Below the pieces are notes generated by a model, which saw only the letters and a program-made list of their open reading frames with translations, made no database searches and was not told where the DNA came from. The position numbers and the translations under genes are program-made. Of a stretch of DNA of 10,396 bases, positions 1-6,400 are shown in pieces (position 1 is the stretch's first letter; each line of letters opens with the position of its first letter). This DNA is from Wenzhouxiangellaceae bacterium (lineage in GTDB: Bacteria > Pseudomonadota > Gammaproteobacteria > Xanthomonadales > Wenzhouxiangellaceae), in contig JALQZL010000049.1 in NCBI GenBank assembly GCA_023258355.1, positions 1 to 10,396 of the forward strand, written 5' to 3'.

Positions 1-77
1 AGCTCACTCAATGGATCTGGGCAAGCCTTTGCCTCCGAGATTCCACTTGAGCCCGATCCAAAGCGTAAAATATCGGG
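1..77. other. Short upstream stretch, no gene assigned
   Basis: This is the left edge of the window before trhO. All three forward frames are open at base 1. One ends at a TGA at 48-50, another runs on to about 132 and a third to 205, inside trhO. None gives a peptide I recognise. It may hold the tail of an upstream gene, for example in the frame that stops at 48-50, but that cannot be decided from so few codons. No clear promoter or Shine-Dalgarno sequence is visible just ahead of the trhO ATG. Confidence 0.3.
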
Positions 78-983
78 ATGGAATTGCTCAGTGCCTATCA
101 ATTCATTGCCCTCGATGGCTTGCCGATAAAACAGGCCGAGTGGCGTGTGCAAGCCAGACGCTTGGGTCTCATTGGCACCGTGCTGATTGCCTCAGAGGGC
201 ATTAACTTCAGTCTCGGTGGCACCCGCCAGGCCCTCCAAGCTTGGTTGGATTATTTGTCAGATAGCCACGGGATCGACGCATTGACCGTGAACTGGCAAC
301 CCGTCGATGAGGTGCCATTTTTGCGTTTGCGGGTGCGGATTCGTCCTGAAATTATCACCTTTGACCCCGAAGTGGCTCCCCACCAAGCGGGCACGGCTGA
401 GCACGTCGACCCTGTTCGGTGGCATGAGTTAATCCAAGACCCGACCATCCAACTGGTGGATACACGCAATCAAAATGAGTGTGACGTCGGGACTTTCAGG
501 AACGCCCAAGACCCGCATATTGAAAAATTCAGTGAATTTAAAGACTGGGCCGTACAAGCGCTCGACCCCAGCCGACCGGTGGCGATGTTCTGCACCGGTG
601 GGGTGCGTTGTGAGAAGGCGGGTGCTTATCTCAAACAACAGGGCTTTGATCAGGTCTACCAGTTGCAAGGCGGGATATTGAATTATTTGAAACAGATTGC
701 GCCTGAAGTCTCTTTGTGGGAGGGCGATTGCTTTGTATTCGATGATAGGGTGAGTGTGAACCATGCGCTGGAGGCCACAGACAAGGGCATATGTGCCGGT
801 TGCCGTAATCCAGTCGATGGGTTGGCTGAGGGTAATTTGCCGCCCTGGGATGAGATGGGTCGATGTACGCTCTGCCAACAGCAGTTCTCAACACAAAAGG
901 TGGCTGGAATTAAAGAGCGCATTCGTCAAATGGCCTTGGCTAGAGCCAGAGGAGATCGACATTTGGGTCCTAAAGAATCATGA
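78..983 (+). CDS. trhO: tRNA uridine(34) hydroxylase TrhO (YceA/UPF0176, rhodanese-domain)
   Basis: Cytosolic enzyme of the YceA/TrhO family. It hydroxylates uridine 34 of certain tRNAs to 5-hydroxyuridine, the precursor of wobble-position cmo5U/mcmo5U. The 301-residue protein has the family layout: an N-terminal acylphosphatase-like region (about 1-95, including ASEGINFSLGG at 38-48), then a rhodanese domain (about 110-210) with the active-site loop CTGGVRCEKA at 172-181, where C172 is the expected catalytic cysteine. Two further cysteine pairs, CAGC (239-242) and CTLC (263-266), lie in the C-terminal tail and could bind metal; that is inference. The ATG at 78 is the only in-frame ATG after a TAA at 66-68, and it places the YQFIALD start where the family expects it. 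No strong Shine-Dalgarno is seen. The stop overlaps the start of the following channel gene (ATGA). Family call is firm. Confidence 0.93.
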   Translation: MELLSAYQFIALDGLPIKQAEWRVQARRLGLIGTVLIASEGINFSLGGTRQALQAWLDYLSDSHGIDALTVNWQPVDEVPFLRLRVRIRPEIITFDPEVAPHQAGTAEHVDPVRWHELIQDPTIQLVDTRNQNECDVGTFRNAQDPHIEKFSEFKDWAVQALDPSRPVAMFCTGGVRCEKAGAYLKQQGFDQVYQLQGGILNYLKQIAPEVSLWEGDCFVFDDRVSVNHALEATDKGICAGCRNPVDGLAEGNLPPWDEMGRCTLCQQQFSTQKVAGIKERIRQMALARARGDRHLGPKES

Positions 984-2083
984 CAGCTTCCCCTGAGTGG
1001 TTGCCTGAACCCCTAGAGCAAGGATGGGCGATGTTGGCTGCCTACCCCAGTTTGTTGGCGTTGACGGTCGGTGTGGTCGGCTTGGTGCTGGCTTTTGTGA
1101 TCCGCACCTTGGTGATGGCGTGGGCTCGCAGAATTGATCAATGGACACGGAGCGATTTGGCTGAGGCCATGGCGGCCGTTTTGGCCAGCCTCGCTGCCTC
1201 GTTGTTGGTGTATTTCACGTTGGTCCTGGCCATTGAGATATTGGCTTTCTCAGCGCCAGTACAAGAGATCAGTATCAAAATTCTCACCACTGGACTGGTG
1301 ATCAAGCTAATGCGTGTTGCCATGCAGGCAGCGCACGTTGGCCTGGAGATCTTGGGCCACATTCGTGAACGGTTCTCATTGGTTGAAGAGCGCACCTTGC
1401 CTGTCTTTGATTTGGTGCTGACCGTCATCATTATCGGCCTGGCTGCTTATGCCTTACTTTTGGTGTGGGATATCAATCCGGCCGCTTGGCTCGCCTCAGC
1501 AGGCGTGGTGGGGATCGCTGTGGGTTTTGCAGCCCGAGACACCTTGGCCAATCTGTTTGCTGGCTTTTTCATTATCGCCGATGGCCCCTATAAACTCGGC
1601 GATTATGTCGTGTTGGACACGGGTGATCGGGGAGAGGTGACGAAAGTTGGCATCCGCTCGACACGCATCCTCACCCGAGATGATGTTGAAATCATTGTGC
1701 CCAACTCTGAAATGGCCAACACCAAAATTTTTAATGAGTCTGGGGGGCGTTGGGAGCGCTTTAGGATTCGGATTAAAGTGGGTGTGGCCTATGGTTCAGA
1801 CATCAATCAAGTCATTGAGGTGCTAGAACATGTGGCCGAGGCTCAGACCTTGGTATGCAAAGACCCCACCCCAAGGGTCAGACTGCGGGGCTTCGGTGAT
1901 TCCAGCCTGGACTTTGAGCTATTGTGCTGGGTGGATCATCCCGCCGAGCGAGGCTTGGTGAGTCACGAGCTTTACACGGCGATCTACCAAGCTTTCAAAC
2001 AACATGGCATCGAGATCCCCTTTCCTCAACGCGATATTTGGATGCGCCATCCGCAGGACGGGACAAACGGGCACGACGTTTAG
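980..2083 (+). CDS. MscS-family mechanosensitive ion channel
   Basis: Inner-membrane channel of the small-conductance mechanosensitive (MscS) family, which opens under membrane tension to release solutes on osmotic downshock. The 367-residue protein has hydrophobic segments at about 22-46, 64-90, 97-120 and 143-163, followed by the pore-lining helix at about 167-200. That helix is rich in Gly/Ala (ASAGVVGIAVGFAARDTLAN), as in MscS TM3. The cytosolic beta domain follows, with the conserved stretch DGPYKLGDYV at 201-210 and IVPNSEMANTKI at 239-250, then the alpha/beta C-terminal domain ending near IPFPQRDI (346-353). It has more N-terminal membrane segments than E. coli MscS (286 residues) but is far shorter than MscK. 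The ATG overlaps the trhO stop, implying translational coupling, and no good Shine-Dalgarno is near. Family is certain; which paralogue, and whether its function is purely osmotic, is not. Confidence 0.92.
   Translation: MTASPEWLPEPLEQGWAMLAAYPSLLALTVGVVGLVLAFVIRTLVMAWARRIDQWTRSDLAEAMAAVLASLAASLLVYFTLVLAIEILAFSAPVQEISIKILTTGLVIKLMRVAMQAAHVGLEILGHIRERFSLVEERTLPVFDLVLTVIIIGLAAYALLLVWDINPAAWLASAGVVGIAVGFAARDTLANLFAGFFIIADGPYKLGDYVVLDTGDRGEVTKVGIRSTRILTRDDVEIIVPNSEMANTKIFNESGGRWERFRIRIKVGVAYGSDINQVIEVLEHVAEAQTLVCKDPTPRVRLRGFGDSSLDFELLCWVDHPAERGLVSHELYTAIYQAFKQHGIEIPFPQRDIWMRHPQDGTNGHDV
2040..2052. repeat. Small perfect inverted repeat near the channel gene end
   Basis: GGATG (2040-2044) and CATCC (2048-2052) form a perfect 5-bp stem with a 3-base loop inside the 3' end of the channel gene, about 35 bases beyond the proS stop in the proS reading direction. 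No T-tract follows on either strand, so it is at best a weak 3'-end structure for proS transcripts. It could be chance. Confidence 0.25.
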
Positions 2084-2102
2084 ACCTTAAGACAACTGCC
2101 CG
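2068..2102. repeat. Inverted repeat spanning the two convergent stop codons (possible bidirectional 3'-end hairpin)
   Basis: CGGGCA (2068-2073) pairs exactly with TGCCCG (2097-2102). After a 4-base bulge on one side, GTT (2078-2080) pairs with AAC (2094-2096). The hairpin encloses the channel-gene stop (2081-2083) and the proS stop (2087-2089). It is symmetric, so it would form in transcripts from both strands. No run of Ts follows on either side, so it is not a classical intrinsic terminator; an mRNA 3'-end stabilising or Rho-associated hairpin is possible. The arms are within coding sequence and could be coincidental. Confidence 0.35.
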
Positions 2103-3796
2103 ATAAGATGGTCGGCAATCGCCGCCAAGGGCATCTCTAATTGCTCGCCGCCTCTCGGTCGATATTCAACCGTGCCTTGATCAAGTCCTCGGTCACTAAT
2201 CACCACGCCATGGGGAATGCCAATCAGTTCAGCATCAGCAAACATCACACCAGGGCGTTGAGGACGATCATCCATCAGAACATCAACCCCAGCCGCCTGA
2301 AGTGATTGATAGAGCTCTTCTGCGGTCTCTTTCACACGATGCGATTTGTGACCATTTAAAGGCAGTAAGACAACGTGGAAGGGTGCCATGGGCTCGGGCC
2401 AAATAATGCCACGCTCATCATGGTTTTGTTCAATGGCCGCCGCCACAATCCGTGAGACGCCAATGCCATAGCAGCCCATGGCAGGGTGTACACCGCGGCC
2501 TTGCTCATCCATCACCACCGCATTCATGGCCTCAGAGTATTTTCTTCCGAGTTGAAAAATGTGGCCTACCTCAATGCCCCGAATAAGCTCAATGTTCCCT
2601 GAGCCATCGGGTGCAGGATCGCCAGCCACGACTTTTCTTAAATCAGCCACTTCTGGCAGGGCCACATCGCGGTCCCAGTTAATACCAAAGTAGTGTTGGC
2701 CATCCACATTAGCCCCTGCGCTGAAGTCACTCATCACAGCCACTTGCCTGTCAGCGACCATGGGGATAGTCAGGCCCACAGGACCCAAAGAGCCTGGTGA
2801 GGCGCCAATGGCTTTTTTGATCTTCTCGTCACTGGCCATGGTCAAAGGACTGGCCACCAAATCAAGTTTTTCAGCTTTGACTTCGTTAAGCTCATGGTCG
2901 CCTCTGATCAATAAGGCCACCAATTCGTGCCCTGACTCTGGCGCGGCTTCCACGATGAGTGTCTTGATTGTCTTTTCAATGGGTTGATCAAATTGACTGA
3001 CCAAGTCATCGATACTCTTGGCGTTGGGGGTGGCTACTTGCGCCATGGATTGACTGGGGGCTTGGCGCTCGCCAATGGCCAACGCCTCAGCGCGTTCAAC
3101 ATTGGCAGCATAGCCCGCACCTGGCACATGTGCCAGTTGATCCTCGCCAGAGTCAGCCAAGACATGAAATTCATGGCTTGTTGCACCACCAATATTGCCT
3201 GAGTCTGCTTCAACGGCTTTGAAGTTGAGCCCTAATCGCTCAAAGATCTTCGAGTAGGTGGCGTGCATCACTTGATAAAAGTCATCCAAGCTCTTTTCAT
3301 CAATGTGAAATGAGTAGCCGTCTTTCATTAAAAACTCGCGGGCACGCATCACGCCAAATCGGGGCCGAATCTCATCTCTAAATTTGGTTTGGATCTGATA
3401 AAAGCAGATCGGAAGTTGTTTATAGGACCGAAGCTCAGCACGAGCAAAATCAGTGATGACCTCTTCATGAGTGGGGCCATAGGCAAATTCTCTTCCGGCA
3501 CGGTCTGTGATTTTTAACAAAAGTGGCCCGAAAGCATCCCAACGATGTGTTTCTTCCCAAAGTTCAGCCGGTTGAATCGCGGGCATGAGAAGCTCTAGTG
3601 ATCCAGAGGCATCCATTTCTTCGCGCACGACCTGCTCGACTTTGCGAAGCACTCTAAGCCCCAGTGGCGTCCATGTGTAGATCCCAGAGGTGAGCTTTCG
3701 GATCATCCCCGTTCGGATCATCAGCTGGTGGCTGACAATCTCAGCATCATTCGGTACTTCTCTTTGGGTCGCCAGATGGAATTGCGAAATCTTCAT
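2087..3796 (-). CDS. proS: Prolyl-tRNA synthetase (bacterial type with editing domain)
   Basis: Cytosolic class IIa aminoacyl-tRNA synthetase that charges tRNA-Pro with proline. The 569 residues (E. coli 572) align end to end from memory with the E. coli enzyme. Motif 1 lies at about 28-72 (GMIRKLTSGIYTW). The TxE region is GPTHEEVITD (107-116), motif 2 is FRDEIRPRFGVMRAREF (139-155), and motif 3 is GCYGIGVSR (441-449). Between motifs 2 and 3 sits the INS editing domain (about 224-407), which clears Ala-tRNA-Pro. It keeps the IEKTIKTL segment with K278 (equivalent to E. coli K279), RGDHELNEVKAEK and the GSLGPV loop. The anticodon-binding domain follows (about 470-569, DDRPQRPGVMFADAELIGIP). 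The start MKISQFHLAT matches the usual N-terminus. No strong Shine-Dalgarno is visible. The gene stands alone, divergent from pssA, and its stop is 3 bases from the convergent channel gene. Confidence 0.98.
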   Translation of the reverse strand: MKISQFHLATQREVPNDAEIVSHQLMIRTGMIRKLTSGIYTWTPLGLRVLRKVEQVVREEMDASGSLELLMPAIQPAELWEETHRWDAFGPLLLKITDRAGREFAYGPTHEEVITDFARAELRSYKQLPICFYQIQTKFRDEIRPRFGVMRAREFLMKDGYSFHIDEKSLDDFYQVMHATYSKIFERLGLNFKAVEADSGNIGGATSHEFHVLADSGEDQLAHVPGAGYAANVERAEALAIGERQAPSQSMAQVATPNAKSIDDLVSQFDQPIEKTIKTLIVEAAPESGHELVALLIRGDHELNEVKAEKLDLVASPLTMASDEKIKKAIGASPGSLGPVGLTIPMVADRQVAVMSDFSAGANVDGQHYFGINWDRDVALPEVADLRKVVAGDPAPDGSGNIELIRGIEVGHIFQLGRKYSEAMNAVVMDEQGRGVHPAMGCYGIGVSRIVAAAIEQNHDERGIIWPEPMAPFHVVLLPLNGHKSHRVKETAEELYQSLQAAGVDVLMDDRPQRPGVMFADAELIGIPHGVVISDRGLDQGTVEYRPRGGEQLEMPLAAIADHLIGQLS

Positions 3797-3811
3797 ATTG
3801 GGCCAGTCTCA

Positions 3812-3840
3812 TGGACGATTCAGACGTAAACCACAATAAT
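3812..3840 (+). promoter_or_regulatory. Candidate sigma70 promoter for pssA-holD-rimI
   Basis: TGGACG (3812-3817, 4 of 6 to TTGACA) and AATAAT (3835-3840, 5 of 6 to TATAAT) are separated by exactly 17 bases in the short divergent gap. Transcription would begin near 3847, leaving a leader of only about 20 bases before the ATG at 3868. Judged by eye only. Confidence 0.45.
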
Positions 3841-3865
3841 AACAGGAGATGACCCCGCACCCCAA
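3836..3865 (-). promoter_or_regulatory. Candidate promoter for proS
   Basis: Read on the minus strand, TTGGGG (3865-3860) and TATTAT (3841-3836, 5 of 6 to TATAAT) are 18 bases apart. The start point would be near 3829, about 33 bases ahead of the proS ATG. The -10 element shares its AT-rich core with the oppositely oriented pssA candidate, so the two promoters would overlap and might compete. The -35 match is weak (3 of 6). Confidence 0.35.
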
Positions 3866-3867
3866 TA

Positions 3868-4692
3868 ATGCTAACCTGTCGGGCTATGGGAACGGATCAA
3901 CAACCAACACCACCAGAGCGAAAAGCAAAAGGAGCTTTCTGGCTCCCGAATGCTTTCACAACGGCTGCTTTATTGGCTGGCTTCTATGCCATGGTCTCAG
4001 CAATTAATGGTGAGCCCATCGCCGCTTGTGTGGCCATTTTGGTGGCAGGATTGCTCGATGGTGTGGATGGCCGAATTGCCAGAATGACCAATACCCAGTC
4101 TGATTTTGGTGTTGAATATGACAGCCTTTCAGACATGGTGTCCTTTGGTCTGGCCCCCTCCATTTTGATGTTCACTTGGTTGTCGGATGCCTTGGACGGC
4201 ACAGACGCTGGGGTAGCACGATTGATCTGGCTCGCTGCTTTCTTCTATACCGCCTGTGCTGCCTTGAGGTTGGCTCGATTCAATACGCAAGCTGGCGTTG
4301 CGGATAAGGCTTACTTTCAAGGGATGGCTAGCCCCGCCGCTGCTGGGACCTTGATGTCGACCATTTGGTTCTCAATAGACCGTGGACTCTCACCAGAATG
4401 GATGGCGTGGCCGGTATTGGCCTTGACCGTGTTGGTGGGCGCGTTGATGGTCTCTCAAGTACGCTACTTTAGTTTTAAGCAATGGCCCGTCAGTGATCGG
4501 GTACCCATTGCGCGTTTGTTAATTTTCGTTGCTGTGGTCGCCTTGATGGCCATCGATTTGCCCGCCGTTTTATTCGGCATTGGTGTGGTCTACACCTTGT
4601 CGGGACCGATTCTGACGATCCAGGGTCGACACGCTGCTCGTCGGAAGCGGGGCTTGGAAAAAAGACGGGAGCGAGAACATGACGAAACTTAG
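3868..4692 (+). CDS. pssA: CDP-diacylglycerol-serine O-phosphatidyltransferase (PS synthase, integral-membrane type)
   Basis: Integral-membrane enzyme that joins CDP-diacylglycerol and L-serine to make phosphatidylserine, the precursor of phosphatidylethanolamine. It carries the complete CDP-alcohol phosphatidyltransferase signature: D64, D67, G68, A71, R72, then G81, D85 and D89 with the exact D-G-x2-A-R-x8-G-x3-D-x3-D spacing. Hydrophobic segments lie near 29-46, 50-64, 90-106, 117-135, 152-168, 179-196 and 213-250; a basic, arginine-rich tail follows (253-270). WLPNAFTTAALLAGFYAM just before the first helix is typical of PssA. This is the membrane type found in Bacillus and many proteobacteria, not the peripheral phospholipase-D-like E. 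coli enzyme. The start is uncertain: ATG 3868 has its only AGGAG 20 bases upstream, and ATG 3886 (residue 7) is an alternative with only a weak CGGG nearby. The gene overlaps holD by 14 bases. Confidence 0.93.
   Translation: MLTCRAMGTDQQPTPPERKAKGAFWLPNAFTTAALLAGFYAMVSAINGEPIAACVAILVAGLLDGVDGRIARMTNTQSDFGVEYDSLSDMVSFGLAPSILMFTWLSDALDGTDAGVARLIWLAAFFYTACAALRLARFNTQAGVADKAYFQGMASPAAAGTLMSTIWFSIDRGLSPEWMAWPVLALTVLVGALMVSQVRYFSFKQWPVSDRVPIARLLIFVAVVALMAIDLPAVLFGIGVVYTLSGPILTIQGRHAARRKRGLEKRREREHDET
4667..4678 (+). promoter_or_regulatory. Ribosome binding site of holD
   Basis: GGGAG (4667-4671) lies 7 bases before the ATG at 4679, inside the last codons of pssA. It is the clearest Shine-Dalgarno sequence in the plus-strand cluster and fixes the holD start. 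Confidence 0.7.
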
Positions 4693-5098
4693 TCAACACC
4701 AATCGGCCTGTCTCAAGGTCATGGGAATCGATCATTGGGTCTCAAGACATGGGTTGGATAACGAGGCCGGGGTCAGGGTGCGAATGTCCTCAGGCCGAGG
4801 GCGTTGGCTGTTGGTGCAGCGTCAACCTTGGCGTGGACAGTTTGATGCACTGCTGGCAGACATCACCGCTGTCTTGGGCGTTGAGGAGTGTCGGTTTGGT
4901 CAGTGGGCCAAGAGCCAAGACGCCGGTGTGGCGCTCCATGAGCTAAGCACAAAGGGGATTAAGTCGGTATTGTCGTTTGGCCCCCTACCATCGCAAGCAG
5001 TGCCTGGAGAGGTCATTGAGCTGCCCTCTTTGCAAGCTGTTCACAGTGAACCAGAAGCCAAACAGGCACTGTGGGCCAAGCTATCTGGCCTGTTGTAA
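4679..5098 (+). CDS. holD: DNA polymerase III psi subunit (HolD)
   Basis: Likely psi subunit of the replicative clamp-loader complex. Psi links the DnaX (tau/gamma) collar to chi (HolC), which in turn binds SSB. The 139-residue length is close to E. coli psi (137). The N-terminal peptide CLKVMGIDHWVSR (11-23) resembles the DnaX-binding segment of E. coli psi (QLQQLGITQWSLR), with the MGI and W20 in register. The C-terminal helix LPSLQAVHSEPEAKQALWAKL (115-135) resembles SPALTDLRANPTARAALWQQI at the E. coli C-terminus. The middle is poorly conserved, as is usual for this fast-evolving family, so automatic annotation may call it hypothetical. Position supports the call: rimI follows directly, as in E. 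coli holD-rimI. Start set by a good GGGAG with 7-base spacing. It overlaps pssA by 14 bases and rimI by one base (TAATG). Confidence 0.83.
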   Translation: MTKLSQHQSACLKVMGIDHWVSRHGLDNEAGVRVRMSSGRGRWLLVQRQPWRGQFDALLADITAVLGVEECRFGQWAKSQDAGVALHELSTKGIKSVLSFGPLPSQAVPGEVIELPSLQAVHSEPEAKQALWAKLSGLL

Positions 5099-5607
5099 TG
5101 TCAGCACAATTCCAATCACATCCATCGAATGATCGCCTCATCAGGCCTTTGTGCCACACCGACCTGACCCAAGTCATGGCCATTGAAACGGCATCTTATG
5201 ACTTTCCGTGGAGCCAACCGATTTTTATGGATTGCTTGCGCGCAGGGTATGGGTGTTATGCCATGACCCGAGACGATCAGTTGGAAGCCTATGCCATTAT
5301 CTCAAGCGCTGTTGATGAAGCGCATCTGCTCAATGTCTGTGTGAGCCAAGCATACAGGGGGCAGGGTTTAGCGGCATTGATGTTGGACCATGTATTGGCA
5401 GATGTGGCGCTTCGAGGTGTCGATCGCTGCTTTTTGGAGGTGCGTCCCTCCAACAAGCCTGCCAGACGCCTATATCAAGCCATGGGATTCCGTGTGATTG
5501 GTCGTCGACCAGGCTACTATCCTGCCGCTGAGGGGAGAGAAGATGCTTGGGTGATGGTGTGCCACCTCACCGAGCGGCCACGGCCTGAATACGAAGACCC
5601 CCAATAG
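5098..5607 (+). CDS. rimI: Ribosomal protein bS18 alanine N-acetyltransferase RimI (GNAT)
   Basis: Cytosolic GNAT-fold enzyme that acetylates the N-terminal alanine of ribosomal protein bS18 using acetyl-CoA. The 169-residue protein has the acetyl-CoA pyrophosphate loop YRGQGLA (86-92) and the LEVRPSN segment, whose E114 corresponds to catalytic E103 of E. coli RimI. Y126 corresponds to Y115, and the RimI hallmark YYPAAEGREDAWVM lies at 120-133 in E. coli-equivalent order near the C-terminus. I chose the ATG at 5098 because it forms a TAATG stop-start junction with holD. An upstream in-frame ATG at 5071 would add 9 residues unlike the family N-terminus and deepen the overlap. No Shine-Dalgarno precedes it, so translation probably depends on coupling to holD. 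The last 41 bases overlap the 3' end of the opposing methyltransferase gene. RimI-like enzymes can have other substrates, but the holD linkage favours bS18. Confidence 0.93.
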   Translation: MSAQFQSHPSNDRLIRPLCHTDLTQVMAIETASYDFPWSQPIFMDCLRAGYGCYAMTRDDQLEAYAIISSAVDEAHLLNVCVSQAYRGQGLAALMLDHVLADVALRGVDRCFLEVRPSNKPARRLYQAMGFRVIGRRPGYYPAAEGREDAWVMVCHLTERPRPEYEDPQ

Positions 5608-6400
5608 CACCACTGTCAAACAAGCGAACAATCGATCGATAAAAATGATGTAGCGCGCGGTAGGTCGGCTCGCCGTGACGCGCCACAAATTCATCGGCAC
5701 CGGCTTGGAACTTGGCCAGTCGCATGGAAACAAATTTCGTCCAATCTGGGCTCATGTTTTCCATCTCAATGCTGACAAAGCCGGCAGCCAAAAGATCTTG
5801 CTCATATTGTGCTGATGAGGGTAGGTAGTGACAAAACACATCTTCTGCGAGCTGATCTTTAACTTCCCGACTCAAGACCTGTTGTGCACAAAAATCCTCA
5901 ATGTAAATTTGGCCGCCTGTTTTAATGGCCTCATGGCAACGACTGAATAAGGCGTCTCTGTCTGGAATGTGAAGTACTGTTAACCAACTCACCAAGGCAT
6001 CAAAGCTTTGTGAGGGCAAAGGGGTGTCTAAAATATCGCCGCATTGATGCGTGATCTGATCGCCGAGTTGGCAACGCTCGGTTAATTGCTGGGCCAATGT
6101 GTTGAGGTCAGATTGCAGCTCGACTGCGGTGATCGCGCAGCCCACTTTTTTGGCGATATGCCTCGCGGGTCCACCCAGTCCGGCACCCACATCCAACACA
6201 TGATCACCTGATTGCAAACCCAACTGCTCGATGGCTTCATCGACGACGGCGACACCGCCGTAGTGAAGTTGATCCATGGCCACCAAATCCTCTGTCGCTA
6301 ATGGCCCTTGATTGAGGCCTTGCGCTGCCAGTTCTCGCTCGACACGCTCCACGTGGGTATAGAGCTTCATCGTTTTGATGGGTGAGGAGAGGTCAGTCAT
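5567..6400 (-). CDS. Class I SAM-dependent methyltransferase, substrate unknown
   Basis: A 277-residue, apparently soluble class I (Rossmann-fold) SAM-dependent methyltransferase. Motif I is VLDVGAGLGG (68-77). The acidic residue after the second strand is E94 (AVELQSDLN), GDILD (121-125) is the adenine-side acidic motif, and IKTGGQIYIEDF (159-170) is the post-motif III strand. The layout, with LHYGG (45-49) ahead of motif I and an all-in-one C-terminal half rich in aromatic residues (WTKFVSMRL 220-228, HHFYRSIVRLF 251-261), recalls phosphoethanolamine and sarcosine/dimethylglycine N-methyltransferases. The substrate cannot be read from sequence. The ATG overlaps the valS stop (ATGA, 6397-6400), so it is probably translationally coupled to valS as the last gene of the pepA-holC-valS cluster. 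A second in-frame ATG (residue 11, MKLYTHVERV) could be the true start. Its stop lies inside rimI on the other strand. Confidence 0.85.
   Translation of the reverse strand: MTDLSSPIKTMKLYTHVERVERELAAQGLNQGPLATEDLVAMDQLHYGGVAVVDEAIEQLGLQSGDHVLDVGAGLGGPARHIAKKVGCAITAVELQSDLNTLAQQLTERCQLGDQITHQCGDILDTPLPSQSFDALVSWLTVLHIPDRDALFSRCHEAIKTGGQIYIEDFCAQQVLSREVKDQLAEDVFCHYLPSSAQYEQDLLAAGFVSIEMENMSPDWTKFVSMRLAKFQAGADEFVARHGEPTYRALHHFYRSIVRLFDSGAIGGLRIQAVAAR

Noticed and set aside
1..77. Possible BolA or other upstream gene tail before trhO
   Set aside because: A short frame ending at 48-50 is too small to recognise, and nothing matches a family C-terminus convincingly.
429..878. 149-codon open frame on the minus strand within trhO
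   Set aside because: It is antisense to the rhodanese domain of TrhO, has no recognisable motif, and competes with two other minus-strand shadow frames over the same bases.
5071..5097. Upstream ATG for rimI
   Set aside because: The TAATG junction at 5096-5100 and the family N-terminus both favour the ATG at 5098.
5631..5640. 10-base palindrome ATCGATCGAT
   Set aside because: It encodes ordinary codons of the methyltransferase C-terminus and is a single occurrence of a simple GATC/CGAT repeat. There is no evidence of an operator or attachment site.
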